In this document: in pieces, positions 45,313-53,008 of the stretch | How the letters are laid out: each line of letters begins with the position of its first letter | How positions within the stretch are numbered: position 1 is the first letter of the stretch | Program-made: the position numbers and the translations under genes | The notes under the pieces: model-generated | Database searches by the model: none | What the model saw: the letters and a program-made list of their open reading frames with translations, nothing else | Told to the model about the DNA's origin: nothing | DNA from: Gammaproteobacteria bacterium | GTDB lineage: Bacteria; Pseudomonadota; Gammaproteobacteria; Pseudomonadales; Halieaceae | Assembly: GCA_024742415.1 (NCBI GenBank) | Contig: JANSYN010000001.1 | Coordinates: forward strand, 248,001-312,000 | Direction: 5' to 3' | DNA: 64,000 nt

Positions 45313-46512
45313 CTAGTAGCCACGCCGCAGGTCGACGGTATTGAGCATTGGCTCGCCGGCCACGTAGCGCCGCAGGTTCTCTGCTGCGATCACCAGGCTG
45401 CGCCGGAAGCTGTCCCTGCCGGCTGACGAGACGTGCGGAGTGATAATGACATTGTCCATCGACCACAAGGGGCTGTCAGCGGGTAGCGGCTCGGGGTCGG
45501 TCACGTCCAGGCCGGCGGCGTAGATCTGGCCGCTTTCCAGCGCCGCCACCAGGTCGCTGCTTACAGTGCTCTGGCCGCGGCCGACGCTCAGGAATATGGC
45601 GCCGTGTTTGACCGTATCGAAAAAGTCCTGGTCGAACAGCCCGGTGGTGGCAGGCGTGAGCGGCAGGGCGTTCACCACGACGTCGGCGGTTTTGGCCAGG
45701 GTGTCCATTTCATCGGCAAGTCCCACGTACTCGACGAAATCCGGGCCGCTCCTGCTGGAGTTACGCGTGGCAACGACGCGCATGCCGAGGCCATGTGCGC
45801 GGCGCGCAATTTCAGTGCCGATGCCTCCCAGGCCGACGACCAGCATAGTCTTGCCGGTGAGTTCACCGAAGGTAACTTCGCGCATTAATTGCTGCGCCCA
45901 GCGCTTCTCCTGTTGCGCTTTGTGATAGGCGGGCAGATTGCGCGACAACGACAACAGCATGGCAATAGTGTGCTCGGCAATCGCAGGCCCCGACAACCTT
46001 TGGTTATTGCTAAAAACGATACTGTCCAGTTGTTGCTGTGTTGCGCCCGTGCACAAATCCATGCCGACGCTGTAGTTGTGCACCCAGCGTAATTTCTCGC
46101 TGGCGCCCTGCAGCAGTGCTGGCGTACAGATGCCAATCACAGCATCGACCTCCGCCAGTGTTGCCGGGTCAAGTTGCGCGCCACCAAATCCGGTGAAAAC
46201 AAGCTCGACATCGCCTGCGACCTGCTGCAGCCGAGCGCGGTAGCGTTCACTCAAACCGGCATCGAAGGGCATGATCAGAACAGCCACTTTTTCAGGCGCC
46301 CAGCCCGGGTGCTCGCGCATGGGCGTGTCGCTCTCGCGCAATGCCAGATCCTTGATGATCGGCCTGGGGTCGAAGTCATATGCAACGCTGCCTGTGGCTG
46401 TGCACAGCAAGAGTATGCAGAGCAGGCGAGCGGCAGTGGTGCAGGCGGCAGTCATTCCTCGTCGGCCGGGCTTGTTGCTGGAGGCAGTTGGGTAAAGCGT
46501 GTGTCGTGGCAT
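45313..46512 (-). CDS. D-isomer-specific 2-hydroxyacid dehydrogenase with N-terminal signal-like segment
   Basis: A 399-residue NAD-linked dehydrogenase. The Rossmann loop is GLGGIG and the catalytic triad Arg (SVGRGQ), Glu (DPEPLP) and His (ITPHVSS) is intact. Unusually, residues 1-45 form a signal-peptide-like start: basic PGRRGM and the hydrophobic run RLLCILLLCTATGSVA. Export of an NAD enzyme is uncommon and should be checked. Convergent with the DUF3604 gene; 115 bases from the MaoC gene upstream. Confidence 0.85.
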   Translation of the reverse strand: MPRHTLYPTASSNKPGRRGMTAACTTAARLLCILLLCTATGSVAYDFDPRPIIKDLALRESDTPMREHPGWAPEKVAVLIMPFDAGLSERYRARLQQVAGDVELVFTGFGGAQLDPATLAEVDAVIGICTPALLQGASEKLRWVHNYSVGMDLCTGATQQQLDSIVFSNNQRLSGPAIAEHTIAMLLSLSRNLPAYHKAQQEKRWAQQLMREVTFGELTGKTMLVVGLGGIGTEIARRAHGLGMRVVATRNSSRSGPDFVEYVGLADEMDTLAKTADVVVNALPLTPATTGLFDQDFFDTVKHGAIFLSVGRGQSTVSSDLVAALESGQIYAAGLDVTDPEPLPADSPLWSMDNVIITPHVSSAGRDSFRRSLVIAAENLRRYVAGEPMLNTVDLRRGY

Positions 46513-46627
46513 AGTGGATGGCTCTTTGGTGATGCAGCGGGTGGGCGAAGACGGGCAGTATAAAGGGTGAGGCTGCATCGCGCATGCAAATCACAATAGT
46601 GGGGGGCAGGCGTAAGTGCAGACGCCA

Positions 46628-47047
46628 TTACTGCCGGGCTTGCAGCGTGATCGTGGCGTTGCCTTCCAGTAATATGCCGCGCTCGTCATGTTCCAGCCAT
46701 ACACGGCAGTCTGCGCGTTGTTCGGCGTCTACTGTATACACGCTGTCTACCACGCCGCGCGCGGTCACCTGGTCGCCATCGAGCACGACGTCGGGAAAGC
46801 GCATCACAATGCGGCGTATGCAGTCTGGCCCGGCCCACGCCTGCAGCATGTTAATCATGTACGACAACCCCAGCGGGCCCTGGTTGATCGTGCGCTTGCC
46901 CAACCCCAGTGGCAGTGCATTGACGGCGTCTCGATCCCAGTGCAGTGGATTGGGGTCGCGCAGAATGGCCGCCATGGTTTGCATGCGCTGTGCCGACACG
47001 CAGGGCATCACCCAGTCGGGAATGGGATCACCAGGCTCAACGCTCAC
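46628..47047 (-). CDS. MaoC-like hotdog hydratase, C-terminal half protein
   Basis: A 139-residue hotdog-fold protein: RDPNPLHWDRDAV (the D-x4-H hydratase motif, here DPNPLHWD), then NQGPLGLSYMINMLQAW and strands VVLDGDQVTARGVVDS. It overlaps the upstream gene by four bases (ATGA), as often seen when a two-domain MaoC-type hydratase is encoded by two genes. Together they should hydrate an enoyl-CoA intermediate. Confidence 0.85.
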   Translation of the reverse strand: MSVEPGDPIPDWVMPCVSAQRMQTMAAILRDPNPLHWDRDAVNALPLGLGKRTINQGPLGLSYMINMLQAWAGPDCIRRIVMRFPDVVLDGDQVTARGVVDSVYTVDAEQRADCRVWLEHDERGILLEGNATITLQARQ

Positions 47048-47499
47048 AACGTGTCTCTCGTGTAGTGCCAGGTGATTGTCGTACGCGCAACCGGGCTGGC
47101 ATCCGGGGCCCGCACGTCGAAAGCGAACTGAATGCGATCATAGGGCTTGCCCTGGGCAGTGTGACGGCGCTCGGCTGCGGTAATGCTGCCACTGACAATG
47201 TACTCGACGTCCTCATAGAGCGCCTGGAACATCTCCCAGTCGTAGCTTTCGATCAGTATGGACAGGTCGGATTCAGCCTGGCCCAGCGCAAACATTTCAG
47301 CGATTGATGTGCCCGCGCCCGCCAGCGGCAGGTGAAACAGGGCCACAGGATGCACGCGGCCGTCGGGCAGCAGTTTGGCACCGGTGCATTCCGTGAGCAG
47401 AAAATTCTCCCAGTGCGCAATACGGTAGCGACCGCCGGGAAATCGGTGCCCAAGCAGTGCCGCAATAGCGGCTGCATCTGGCGTGGCTGAGCGTGTCAT
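47044..47499 (-). CDS. MaoC-like (FAS1-type dehydratase) hotdog protein, N-terminal half partner
   Basis: A 151-residue hotdog protein lacking the DxxxxH catalytic pair that its partner has: FALGQAESDLSILIESYDWEMFQ, VEYIVSGSITAAERRHTAQGKPYD and RTTITWHYTRD. Such inactive halves form heterodimeric hydratases with an active half. Four-base overlap with 46628-47047 indicates coupled translation. Confidence 0.82.
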   Translation of the reverse strand: MTRSATPDAAAIAALLGHRFPGGRYRIAHWENFLLTECTGAKLLPDGRVHPVALFHLPLAGAGTSIAEMFALGQAESDLSILIESYDWEMFQALYEDVEYIVSGSITAAERRHTAQGKPYDRIQFAFDVRAPDASPVARTTITWHYTRDTL

Positions 47500-47517
47500 C
47501 GCCAGGACCCGGTCCGG

Positions 47518-48246
47518 CTAGATGACCTCATTAAAGAAATCCAGCATGGCCCGCCACGAACGCCGGTCGGTTCTTGCATTGTAAACTGCACCAAAGTCGG
47601 GGTTGTTGGCCTCTGGCCGGGTGAAAGCGTGCATGGTGTTGCTGTACGCTACCAGTTGCCAATCCGCTGCGCGGCTGTTCATCTCCGCCTTGAATGCCTG
47701 CACCTGCTGCGGCGGCACCAGCGGGTCGTCCTCACCATGCAGCACCAGCACGCTGGCGTTGACAGGGCCGTTAACCTCAAGGTCATTACCTTGCAGGCCG
47801 CCGTGGAAGGAAGCCACGCCTTTGATGTCAGTGCCGCCGGCTCGGGCCAGGTCCAGTACCGCGGTGCCACCAAAGCAGTAGCCCATGGCGCCCATGCGCG
47901 CAGTATCGGCGCCGGGCAGGGTTTTTGCCGCGGCAACGGCAGCCTGCATGCGACTCAGCAGCAGGCCCCGGTCGGCCATGTAAGGTGTCAGCGTCGCCTC
48001 CAGTTGGGAAAAATCCGTTTCTGTTTTGCCGTTGCCGTACACATCGATGGCAAAGGCGATAAATCCATGCGCGGCGAGTTTCTGCGCCTTGTCGTGTACT
48101 TCCTGTAAAAGTCCGTCCCATGCGTGACAGATAAGCACGACAGGCAGTAGTGCCGTGCCGGCAGTGTCCGGTGTGTAATACACGCCCTTGCAGACGGTTT
48201 GGCCGTCGCCGGCAGGGTAGTCGATAGGGGTTGCTGTGCTGGTCAT
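47518..48246 (-). CDS. Dienelactone hydrolase family protein
   Basis: A 242-residue alpha/beta hydrolase. The nucleophile is Cys124 in GYCFGG, with Asp174 in GEDDPL and His206 in TMHAFT, the Cys-Asp-His triad of dienelactone hydrolases. Dienelactone hydrolases open lactones formed in aromatic-ring catabolism, though many homologues are general esterases. It sits between the SDR and the MaoC pair in the minus-strand operon. Confidence 0.9.
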   Translation of the reverse strand: MTSTATPIDYPAGDGQTVCKGVYYTPDTAGTALLPVVLICHAWDGLLQEVHDKAQKLAAHGFIAFAIDVYGNGKTETDFSQLEATLTPYMADRGLLLSRMQAAVAAAKTLPGADTARMGAMGYCFGGTAVLDLARAGGTDIKGVASFHGGLQGNDLEVNGPVNASVLVLHGEDDPLVPPQQVQAFKAEMNSRAADWQLVAYSNTMHAFTRPEANNPDFGAVYNARTDRRSWRAMLDFFNEVI

Positions 48247-48295
48247 GTCGCTATCCTTGTGCTGATTGCCCGGGTGTTGACTGTGTTGCGCCAGC

Positions 48296-49084
48296 CTAGA
48301 ATGTGGTGTTGCTGACGCCGCCGTCCACCACGATACTCTGGCCAATGATGTAGTTGGCCTGTGCGCTGCACAACAGCGCACAGATTGCACCGAAGTCGTC
48401 AATACTGCCAAATTTCCCGGCGGGAATCTGCCACTCATCGATCCACGACTGAACGGCCTCTTCGTAGCTGGTGCCGCGTTCTGCAGCGATTTGTGTGAAG
48501 CGTTGCTGCGCGGTGGCCGTGTGGTGCATGCCAGGCAGCAGGTTGTTAATGGTGACATTGTGCTGCGCCACGCGTTTGGCGATGCCCGCGGTGTAGTTGG
48601 ACAGGGCGGCGCGCGGCGGGCCGGACAGCGAGCGGATTTCCGCTGGAAACTTGGATGCCGCGGTCGAAATATTGACGATACGCCCAAAGCCCCGCTCGCA
48701 CATGCCGTCGATGGTTGCGCGCATGAATTCCACCGGGCTGATCAGCCCCACCTCGAGGTGCTCGCGCCATTGCTCGGTGCTGATATCGCGGAAGTCAGGC
48801 GTGAACGGTGCCGGTGAACAGGTGCCTACCAGGATGTCGGGCTGCGGGCAGATCGAGAGGATTTTCTCCCTGCCGGCTGCACTGGCGTGATCAGCGACAA
48901 CAGGCACGACACGGGCACCGGTGTCTGCCTCGATAGCACGGGCGGCCGCATGCAGGCGTTCTTCACCGCGCGCGCTAAGAAATAGCGTGACGCCTTCAGC
49001 CGCCAGCGCCCGTGCTGCACCCAGGCCGAGCCCGGCACTACCACCGTTGACCAGCGCTACTTTGCCACGTATTCCCAGATCCAT
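48296..49084 (-). CDS. Atypical SDR lacking the catalytic Tyr-x3-Lys
   Basis: A 262-residue SDR-fold protein with the normal cofactor loop NGGSAGLG and ISTAAS with the usual Ser. The expected YxxxK is replaced by SLSGPPRAALSNY, and the NNAG turn is GTCSPAP. Such divergent members may bind but not reduce carbonyls, or use a different acid. The C-terminal VVDGGVSNTTF is normal. Cotranscribed with the nitroreductase (8-base gap). Confidence 0.85.
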   Translation of the reverse strand: MDLGIRGKVALVNGGSAGLGLGAARALAAEGVTLFLSARGEERLHAAARAIEADTGARVVPVVADHASAAGREKILSICPQPDILVGTCSPAPFTPDFRDISTEQWREHLEVGLISPVEFMRATIDGMCERGFGRIVNISTAASKFPAEIRSLSGPPRAALSNYTAGIAKRVAQHNVTINNLLPGMHHTATAQQRFTQIAAERGTSYEEAVQSWIDEWQIPAGKFGSIDDFGAICALLCSAQANYIIGQSIVVDGGVSNTTF

Positions 49085-49092
49085 AAATGCGG

Positions 49093-49746
49093 CTACCAGG
49101 TGTTCATATGCAGTACGCCGTCCAGCGATTTGCGCGGCGCCGCTTTGAATGCGGTGCCCAGGGTGTAGGCGATGGGGATCAGTGCAACCTGTGCGATGTC
49201 TGCCGGTATATCCAGAAGTGCAGCGATTTCCTGCTCATGGTTGAGATGCAGGGTGGTCCAGCAGGTGCCAATGCCGCGTTCGCGGGCGGCCAGCATAAAG
49301 CTCCAGGTTGCGGGCAGGATTGAACCATAAATCGCTGCGCTGGCCGCCAGCGGCAAGCCGGGAGTGTCTGGTCGGGTGCAGCATGGGATCAGCAGGGCCG
49401 GGATACGACTGAGGTTTGCCGCCAGGTAGCTGGCGGAATCTTCCACGCGTGCCTGTACCGGCGCCATCGCAGGGTCATCCCTGTGTTGTTCGGTGGGCTT
49501 GTTGGGCCCCTCGACATACTCGGCAAATGCCCGCTGGTAGAGCGTGGCAATGGCCGTGATTGTTGCGCGATCCGTGACCACTACAAAATGCCAGCCCTGT
49601 GAATTGGAGCCGGAAGGAGCCTGCAGGGCGATCTCCAGGCATTCGCGAATGACGGCGTCTTCGACCGGACGTTCGAAATCCAGGCGTTTGCGCACGGCGC
49701 GTGTCGTTGTGAGTACGTCGTCGGCACTGAGGTTGAGTCGAGTCAT
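49093..49746 (-). CDS. Nitroreductase family protein
   Basis: A 217-residue FMN-dependent nitroreductase-like protein: TTRAVRKRLDFERPVEDAVI at the start, PSGSNSQGWHFVVV for FMN phosphate binding, and the C-terminal RERGIGTCWTTLHLN with VALIPIAYTLG. The family reduces nitroaromatics, quinones or enones. First gene of the minus-strand operon leading to SDR, dienelactone hydrolase and the MaoC pair; divergent from the acyl-CoA dehydrogenase with shared-motif copy E between. Confidence 0.88.
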   Translation of the reverse strand: MTRLNLSADDVLTTTRAVRKRLDFERPVEDAVIRECLEIALQAPSGSNSQGWHFVVVTDRATITAIATLYQRAFAEYVEGPNKPTEQHRDDPAMAPVQARVEDSASYLAANLSRIPALLIPCCTRPDTPGLPLAASAAIYGSILPATWSFMLAARERGIGTCWTTLHLNHEQEIAALLDIPADIAQVALIPIAYTLGTAFKAAPRKSLDGVLHMNTW

Positions 49747-49822
49747 GGCGCGGTGTCCTGGTGAGTGGCGGCGGAGGGGGCGGCCAGGTGCATGGGTATC
49801 GAGTCTATTTCAATCCACCCAC

Positions 49823-49850
49823 AAATAAAACAGTATCGACTGATTGTTTT
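49823..49850. promoter_or_regulatory. Shared operator-like palindrome, copy E
   Basis: AAATAAAACAG, TATCGA, CTGATTGTTTT. The core spacing and arms match, and the right arm CTGATTGTTTT is the best in the set. The -35-like hexamer is TCGACT, weaker than in copies A, C, D and G. It lies between the nitroreductase operon and the acyl-CoA dehydrogenase at 49932. Confidence 0.7.
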
Positions 49851-49931
49851 GGCCGGGGGCGTTTGTTAGCATGTCAGTCACTTTTCCTGATCGGCCTGCG
49901 CCGGTTTCAATCTGATATACAAGGGTTTTCC

Positions 49932-51035
49932 GTGGATTTTAGTCTCAGTGAAGAGCTGGTGCTGCTGCGTGATAGCGTGGACAAGTACGTCAGTGAGAAC
50001 TGCACCGTAGAGCGGCACCGCAGGCTGCAGCACAGCGAGCTGGGGTTTGACGCCGACGCCTGGCAGCAATTTGCCGAACTGGGCTGGTTGTCTGTGCCTT
50101 TTGGCGAGGCTCTGGGCGGTTTTGACGCGGGGCCCGCCGGCACCATGGTGGTAGCGCAGGCGCTGGGCAGGGCGCTGGTGCGCGAACCGTACCTGCATAC
50201 TGTGGTGACCTGCGGCAATCTGCTGCAATGCGCCGGTACGCAGGCACAGCAGGCGGCATGGATTCCGCCAATTATTGACGGCAGTGCACAGTGGGCTTTT
50301 GCCTTTGCCGAGCGCGGCAGTGATTTTGACCTCGGGCAGGTGACGACCCGCGCCGTGGCGCAGGGCGATGGCTTTGCCGTGAGCGGACGCAAGATTGCGG
50401 TGCTCAACGGACACTGTGCGGATCAGCTGTTGGTGACCGCGCTGTATGACGGTGCTGTAGGGCTGTATGTCATTGATGCCACCGCGACCGGGGTGTCCCG
50501 CGAGCGCTTCGTGGCAGTAGATGGCAGTGGAGGTGCCCACCTGGTACTGGATAACGCAGCGGCCGAGCGGCTGGGCGAGTCGCCTGATGGCCAGGCCGCG
50601 CTGGCAACGGCGCTCAACCATGTGACCGTCGCCATGGGTGCCGAGGCACTGGGTGCCATGCAGTCGCTACTGGACGCCACGGTGGAATACACCAAGACGC
50701 GGCAACAGTTCGGCCAGCCCATCAGTCGGTTCCAGGTATTGCAGCATCGCATGGCCGATATGTTCATGAAGGTCGAGGAAACGCGTTCCCTGGTGCTCAA
50801 CGCAACCATCTTGCTGGGGCAGGGCAGTGCGGCAGCGGATGCTGCCTGTGCTGCGCTGAAAGTGAAGTTTGCCGAGGCCTCGCGGTTTGTCTCGCAGCAG
50901 GCCATACAGCTGCATGGCGGCATCGGCATGACCGATGAACTGGTGATCGGTCACCACTACAAGCGTTTGCTATTGCTGGGTAAGCTGTATGGCGATGAGC
51001 AGTATCACCTTGAGCGGTTTGCCGCCGCGGGCTGA
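49932..51035 (+). CDS. Acyl-CoA dehydrogenase family protein (short form)
   Basis: A 367-residue flavoprotein starting with GTG 49932, with AAGGG upstream. It has the N-terminal helical pattern FSLSEELVLLRDSVDKY, a glycine-rich GEALGGFDAGPAGT region, the conserved ATVEYTKTRQQFGQPISRFQVLQHR, and ends LHGGIGMTDE and GHHYKRL. It is shorter in the middle domain than classical members. Shorter acyl-CoA dehydrogenases often form heteromers in sterol and terpenoid degradation, so a partner is possible. Confidence 0.9.
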   Translation: MDFSLSEELVLLRDSVDKYVSENCTVERHRRLQHSELGFDADAWQQFAELGWLSVPFGEALGGFDAGPAGTMVVAQALGRALVREPYLHTVVTCGNLLQCAGTQAQQAAWIPPIIDGSAQWAFAFAERGSDFDLGQVTTRAVAQGDGFAVSGRKIAVLNGHCADQLLVTALYDGAVGLYVIDATATGVSRERFVAVDGSGGAHLVLDNAAAERLGESPDGQAALATALNHVTVAMGAEALGAMQSLLDATVEYTKTRQQFGQPISRFQVLQHRMADMFMKVEETRSLVLNATILLGQGSAAADAACAALKVKFAEASRFVSQQAIQLHGGIGMTDELVIGHHYKRLLLLGKLYGDEQYHLERFAAAG

Positions 51036-51138
51036 GCCGTAACCGTGCCCAAGAGGGCGCAGCGGGTTTGTCAGGGCAGTGATGGACAGGCACAAGCACA
51101 GCAACGCACAGAGCGGCAGACATACGCATAGATACAAG

Positions 51139-51174
51139 CACAGAGTCAGGCACAGAGTCAGGCACAGAGTCAGG
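51139..51174. repeat. Triplicate 12-base tandem repeat overlapping a stop codon
   Basis: CACAGAGTCAGG is present three times in a row. The third copy includes the stop codon of the DMT transporter gene at 51170. Slippage could change the C-terminus of that protein or its readthrough tail. Confidence 0.85.
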
Positions 51175-52096
51175 CCTGGCCCGTACTCACGCGCTGGCGC
51201 GGCATAGCTGCCAGCCCCGAACCCAACACAACCAGCACGGCTCCCATGCCGCCGAGCCAATCCAGCGGTTCTGCGATGATGTCCAGACCCAAAAAGTGAT
51301 TGAAGGCGTAGGTAAACAGTAGTGTAAAAAGCGGCGTCAGCGGAATCACTGCGCTGACGCGCGATGCGTCCCAGTAGCTCATGGCCAGCCCAAAGGCACC
51401 GTAAGCGACAATCGTGTTAACCCCGGCAAACAGCAGTAGCAGCAGCTGCTGGCTGGTCAGCGCCATGGCCTGCGCCGGTTGTGCCAGCGGCAGCAGCAGT
51501 ACACTTCCCCCCAGGCAGATCAGCAGCAGAATGTCTTTGGCATGAAAGTGGCTGAGCAGTTTTTTCTGTGCCAGGCCATAACCTGTCCAGACAATGGCGG
51601 CGCCCACCAGCAGCAGGGCACCCAGGGCGTAACCTGGCTCCGTCGGCACGCTGGCCGCGATGCGCTGGTGAAAAAACAGCAGCATGCCCACACTGAAACC
51701 CGCCACACCCAGCCACTGCCAGGCGGGCAAGCGCTCGCCCAGGAACACCACACTGGCGATGAGCAACAGGAAGGGGGCCAGTTGGATCAGAATCTGGGAA
51801 GCGCCCGGGTTGGTGTGATCCAGCCCCCAGATGTACAGCAGGTAGTTGCCGCAAAGACCCAACACGGCCAGTGCGCTCCAGCGCGCATGGGGCCTGGCCA
51901 GCAGGGACTTCAGGGCCGGGCCGCTGTGGTGTCCATACCACAGCAGTGCAATCAGGGCAGAGATGGAAAAGCGATACCAGGAGATCGTGAGCGGATCCAT
52001 CACGGCCAGCACCTCCTTGAGTGCCAGCGGCAAGAGCCCCCACATCACCGTCGTAATCAGCGCGAAGGTCAGGCCCAGCTTCCAGTTATCGGTCAC
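51170..52096 (-). CDS. DMT superfamily (EamA-like) transporter
   Basis: A 308-residue membrane protein with about ten hydrophobic helices in two repeats: FALITTVMWGLLPLALKEVL and WYRFSISALIALLWYG first, then AIVWTGYGLAQKKL and AYGAFGLAMSYWDASRVS. RarD/EamA-type exporters move amino acids, antibiotics or small organics. GTG 52096 is the start. It follows the TetR gene with a 13-base gap, a typical repressor-exporter pair. Confidence 0.88.
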   Translation of the reverse strand: MTDNWKLGLTFALITTVMWGLLPLALKEVLAVMDPLTISWYRFSISALIALLWYGHHSGPALKSLLARPHARWSALAVLGLCGNYLLYIWGLDHTNPGASQILIQLAPFLLLIASVVFLGERLPAWQWLGVAGFSVGMLLFFHQRIAASVPTEPGYALGALLLVGAAIVWTGYGLAQKKLLSHFHAKDILLLICLGGSVLLLPLAQPAQAMALTSQQLLLLLFAGVNTIVAYGAFGLAMSYWDASRVSAVIPLTPLFTLLFTYAFNHFLGLDIIAEPLDWLGGMGAVLVVLGSGLAAMPRQRVSTGQA

Positions 52097-52109
52097 CGGG
52101 CGCGTCCCG

Positions 52110-52808
52110 TCATGCGCCTTTGGTATGGCGACCGATAGCGGAGCTTTCCTCTTCTTCGAAGATTTCCTCGAGGCGGTCAGACAGGTAGTTCATAAGCCGG
52201 CTGACGCGCTCTTCGCGATGTGTCATCAGGCGGCTGGCGGCCAGGCCTTCCATCATAAACTTGGTCACGTCCATGGCGAGCAAGAAGCGCTCGCCGCGGT
52301 CTTTCCATTCGGCAAACAGGGCTTCGTTGGATTCGCGCACGTGTTGTTCAAAGGCCTGCTGGGAGCTCTCCAGTATCGCCTTGAGCTCTGGGTCAGAGCG
52401 GCTGGCGGTGCACAATTCGTGATAGACCACAAAAAGGTCACCAGTAAGGTGCTCCCAGTAGGCCTCAACGCCGGCCCTGCGGCGCGCGGGGCCCTGCAGC
52501 GCAGCAGGAATGTTGCTCACACGCTGGGTGTAATCTTCGATCAGTTTATCGTGCAGGTATTCCACTGCGGCCTGTATCAGTTCGGTTTTCGAGGGAAAGT
52601 GGTGCAGCATCGCACCGCGCGACACGCCGGCAGCCTGTGCCACCTTGGCGGTGGTGACGTTGGTGTAACCCAGGTTGATAAAGCAGTTAATGGCCGCATC
52701 CAGAATGCGGTCACGGGTCATCGCGCTCTTCTGTGCCTGCCAGCTAATGTCGGAGGGGGCTTTTGCTTCGACGCTTGTTTTCGTCGGCTTGGGTTTCTTG
52801 GTAGCCAT
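52110..52808 (-). CDS. TetR family transcriptional regulator
   Basis: A 232-residue repressor. A basic N-terminal arm (about 28 residues, Lys/Pro-rich) precedes the helix-turn-helix: TRDRILDAAINCFINLGYTNVTT, VAQAAGVSRGAMLHHFPSKTEL. The rest is the all-helical ligand-binding and dimer domain, ending in an acidic EEIFEEEES region. The gene carries a variant of the window's shared palindrome about 32 bases upstream, so autoregulation is plausible, and it is the best local candidate for the regulator of the whole set. It probably also controls the exporter downstream. Confidence 0.9.
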   Translation of the reverse strand: MATKKPKPTKTSVEAKAPSDISWQAQKSAMTRDRILDAAINCFINLGYTNVTTAKVAQAAGVSRGAMLHHFPSKTELIQAAVEYLHDKLIEDYTQRVSNIPAALQGPARRRAGVEAYWEHLTGDLFVVYHELCTASRSDPELKAILESSQQAFEQHVRESNEALFAEWKDRGERFLLAMDVTKFMMEGLAASRLMTHREERVSRLMNYLSDRLEEIFEEEESSAIGRHTKGA

Positions 52809-52839
52809 AATGGATCGCGGTGCCTTTACAAAAACAACA

Positions 52840-52864
52840 AAAAAACAAACAGGACTGATTAAAA
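52840..52864. promoter_or_regulatory. Shared operator-like palindrome, variant copy F (short spacer)
   Basis: AAAACAAACAG, only GA, then CTGATTAAAA. Arms match the other copies but the core is CAG-N2-CTG instead of N6. It is 32 bases ahead of the TetR ATG. It may be a weak autoregulatory site, a pair of half sites, or a look-alike. Confidence 0.5.
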
Positions 52865-53008
52865 CAGGATGAAGGCAGATTATAACCAGAAGCGGGGAGT
52901 CTTATCGACTAAATATTCGCACCGCGGCCCACTGATGCGTGCCGGCAGGAGTAAAACGGATGTCGCGCGCCCCGGTCATGCCCCGGCGCGCGCTGTCAGG
53001 CAGGCTGC

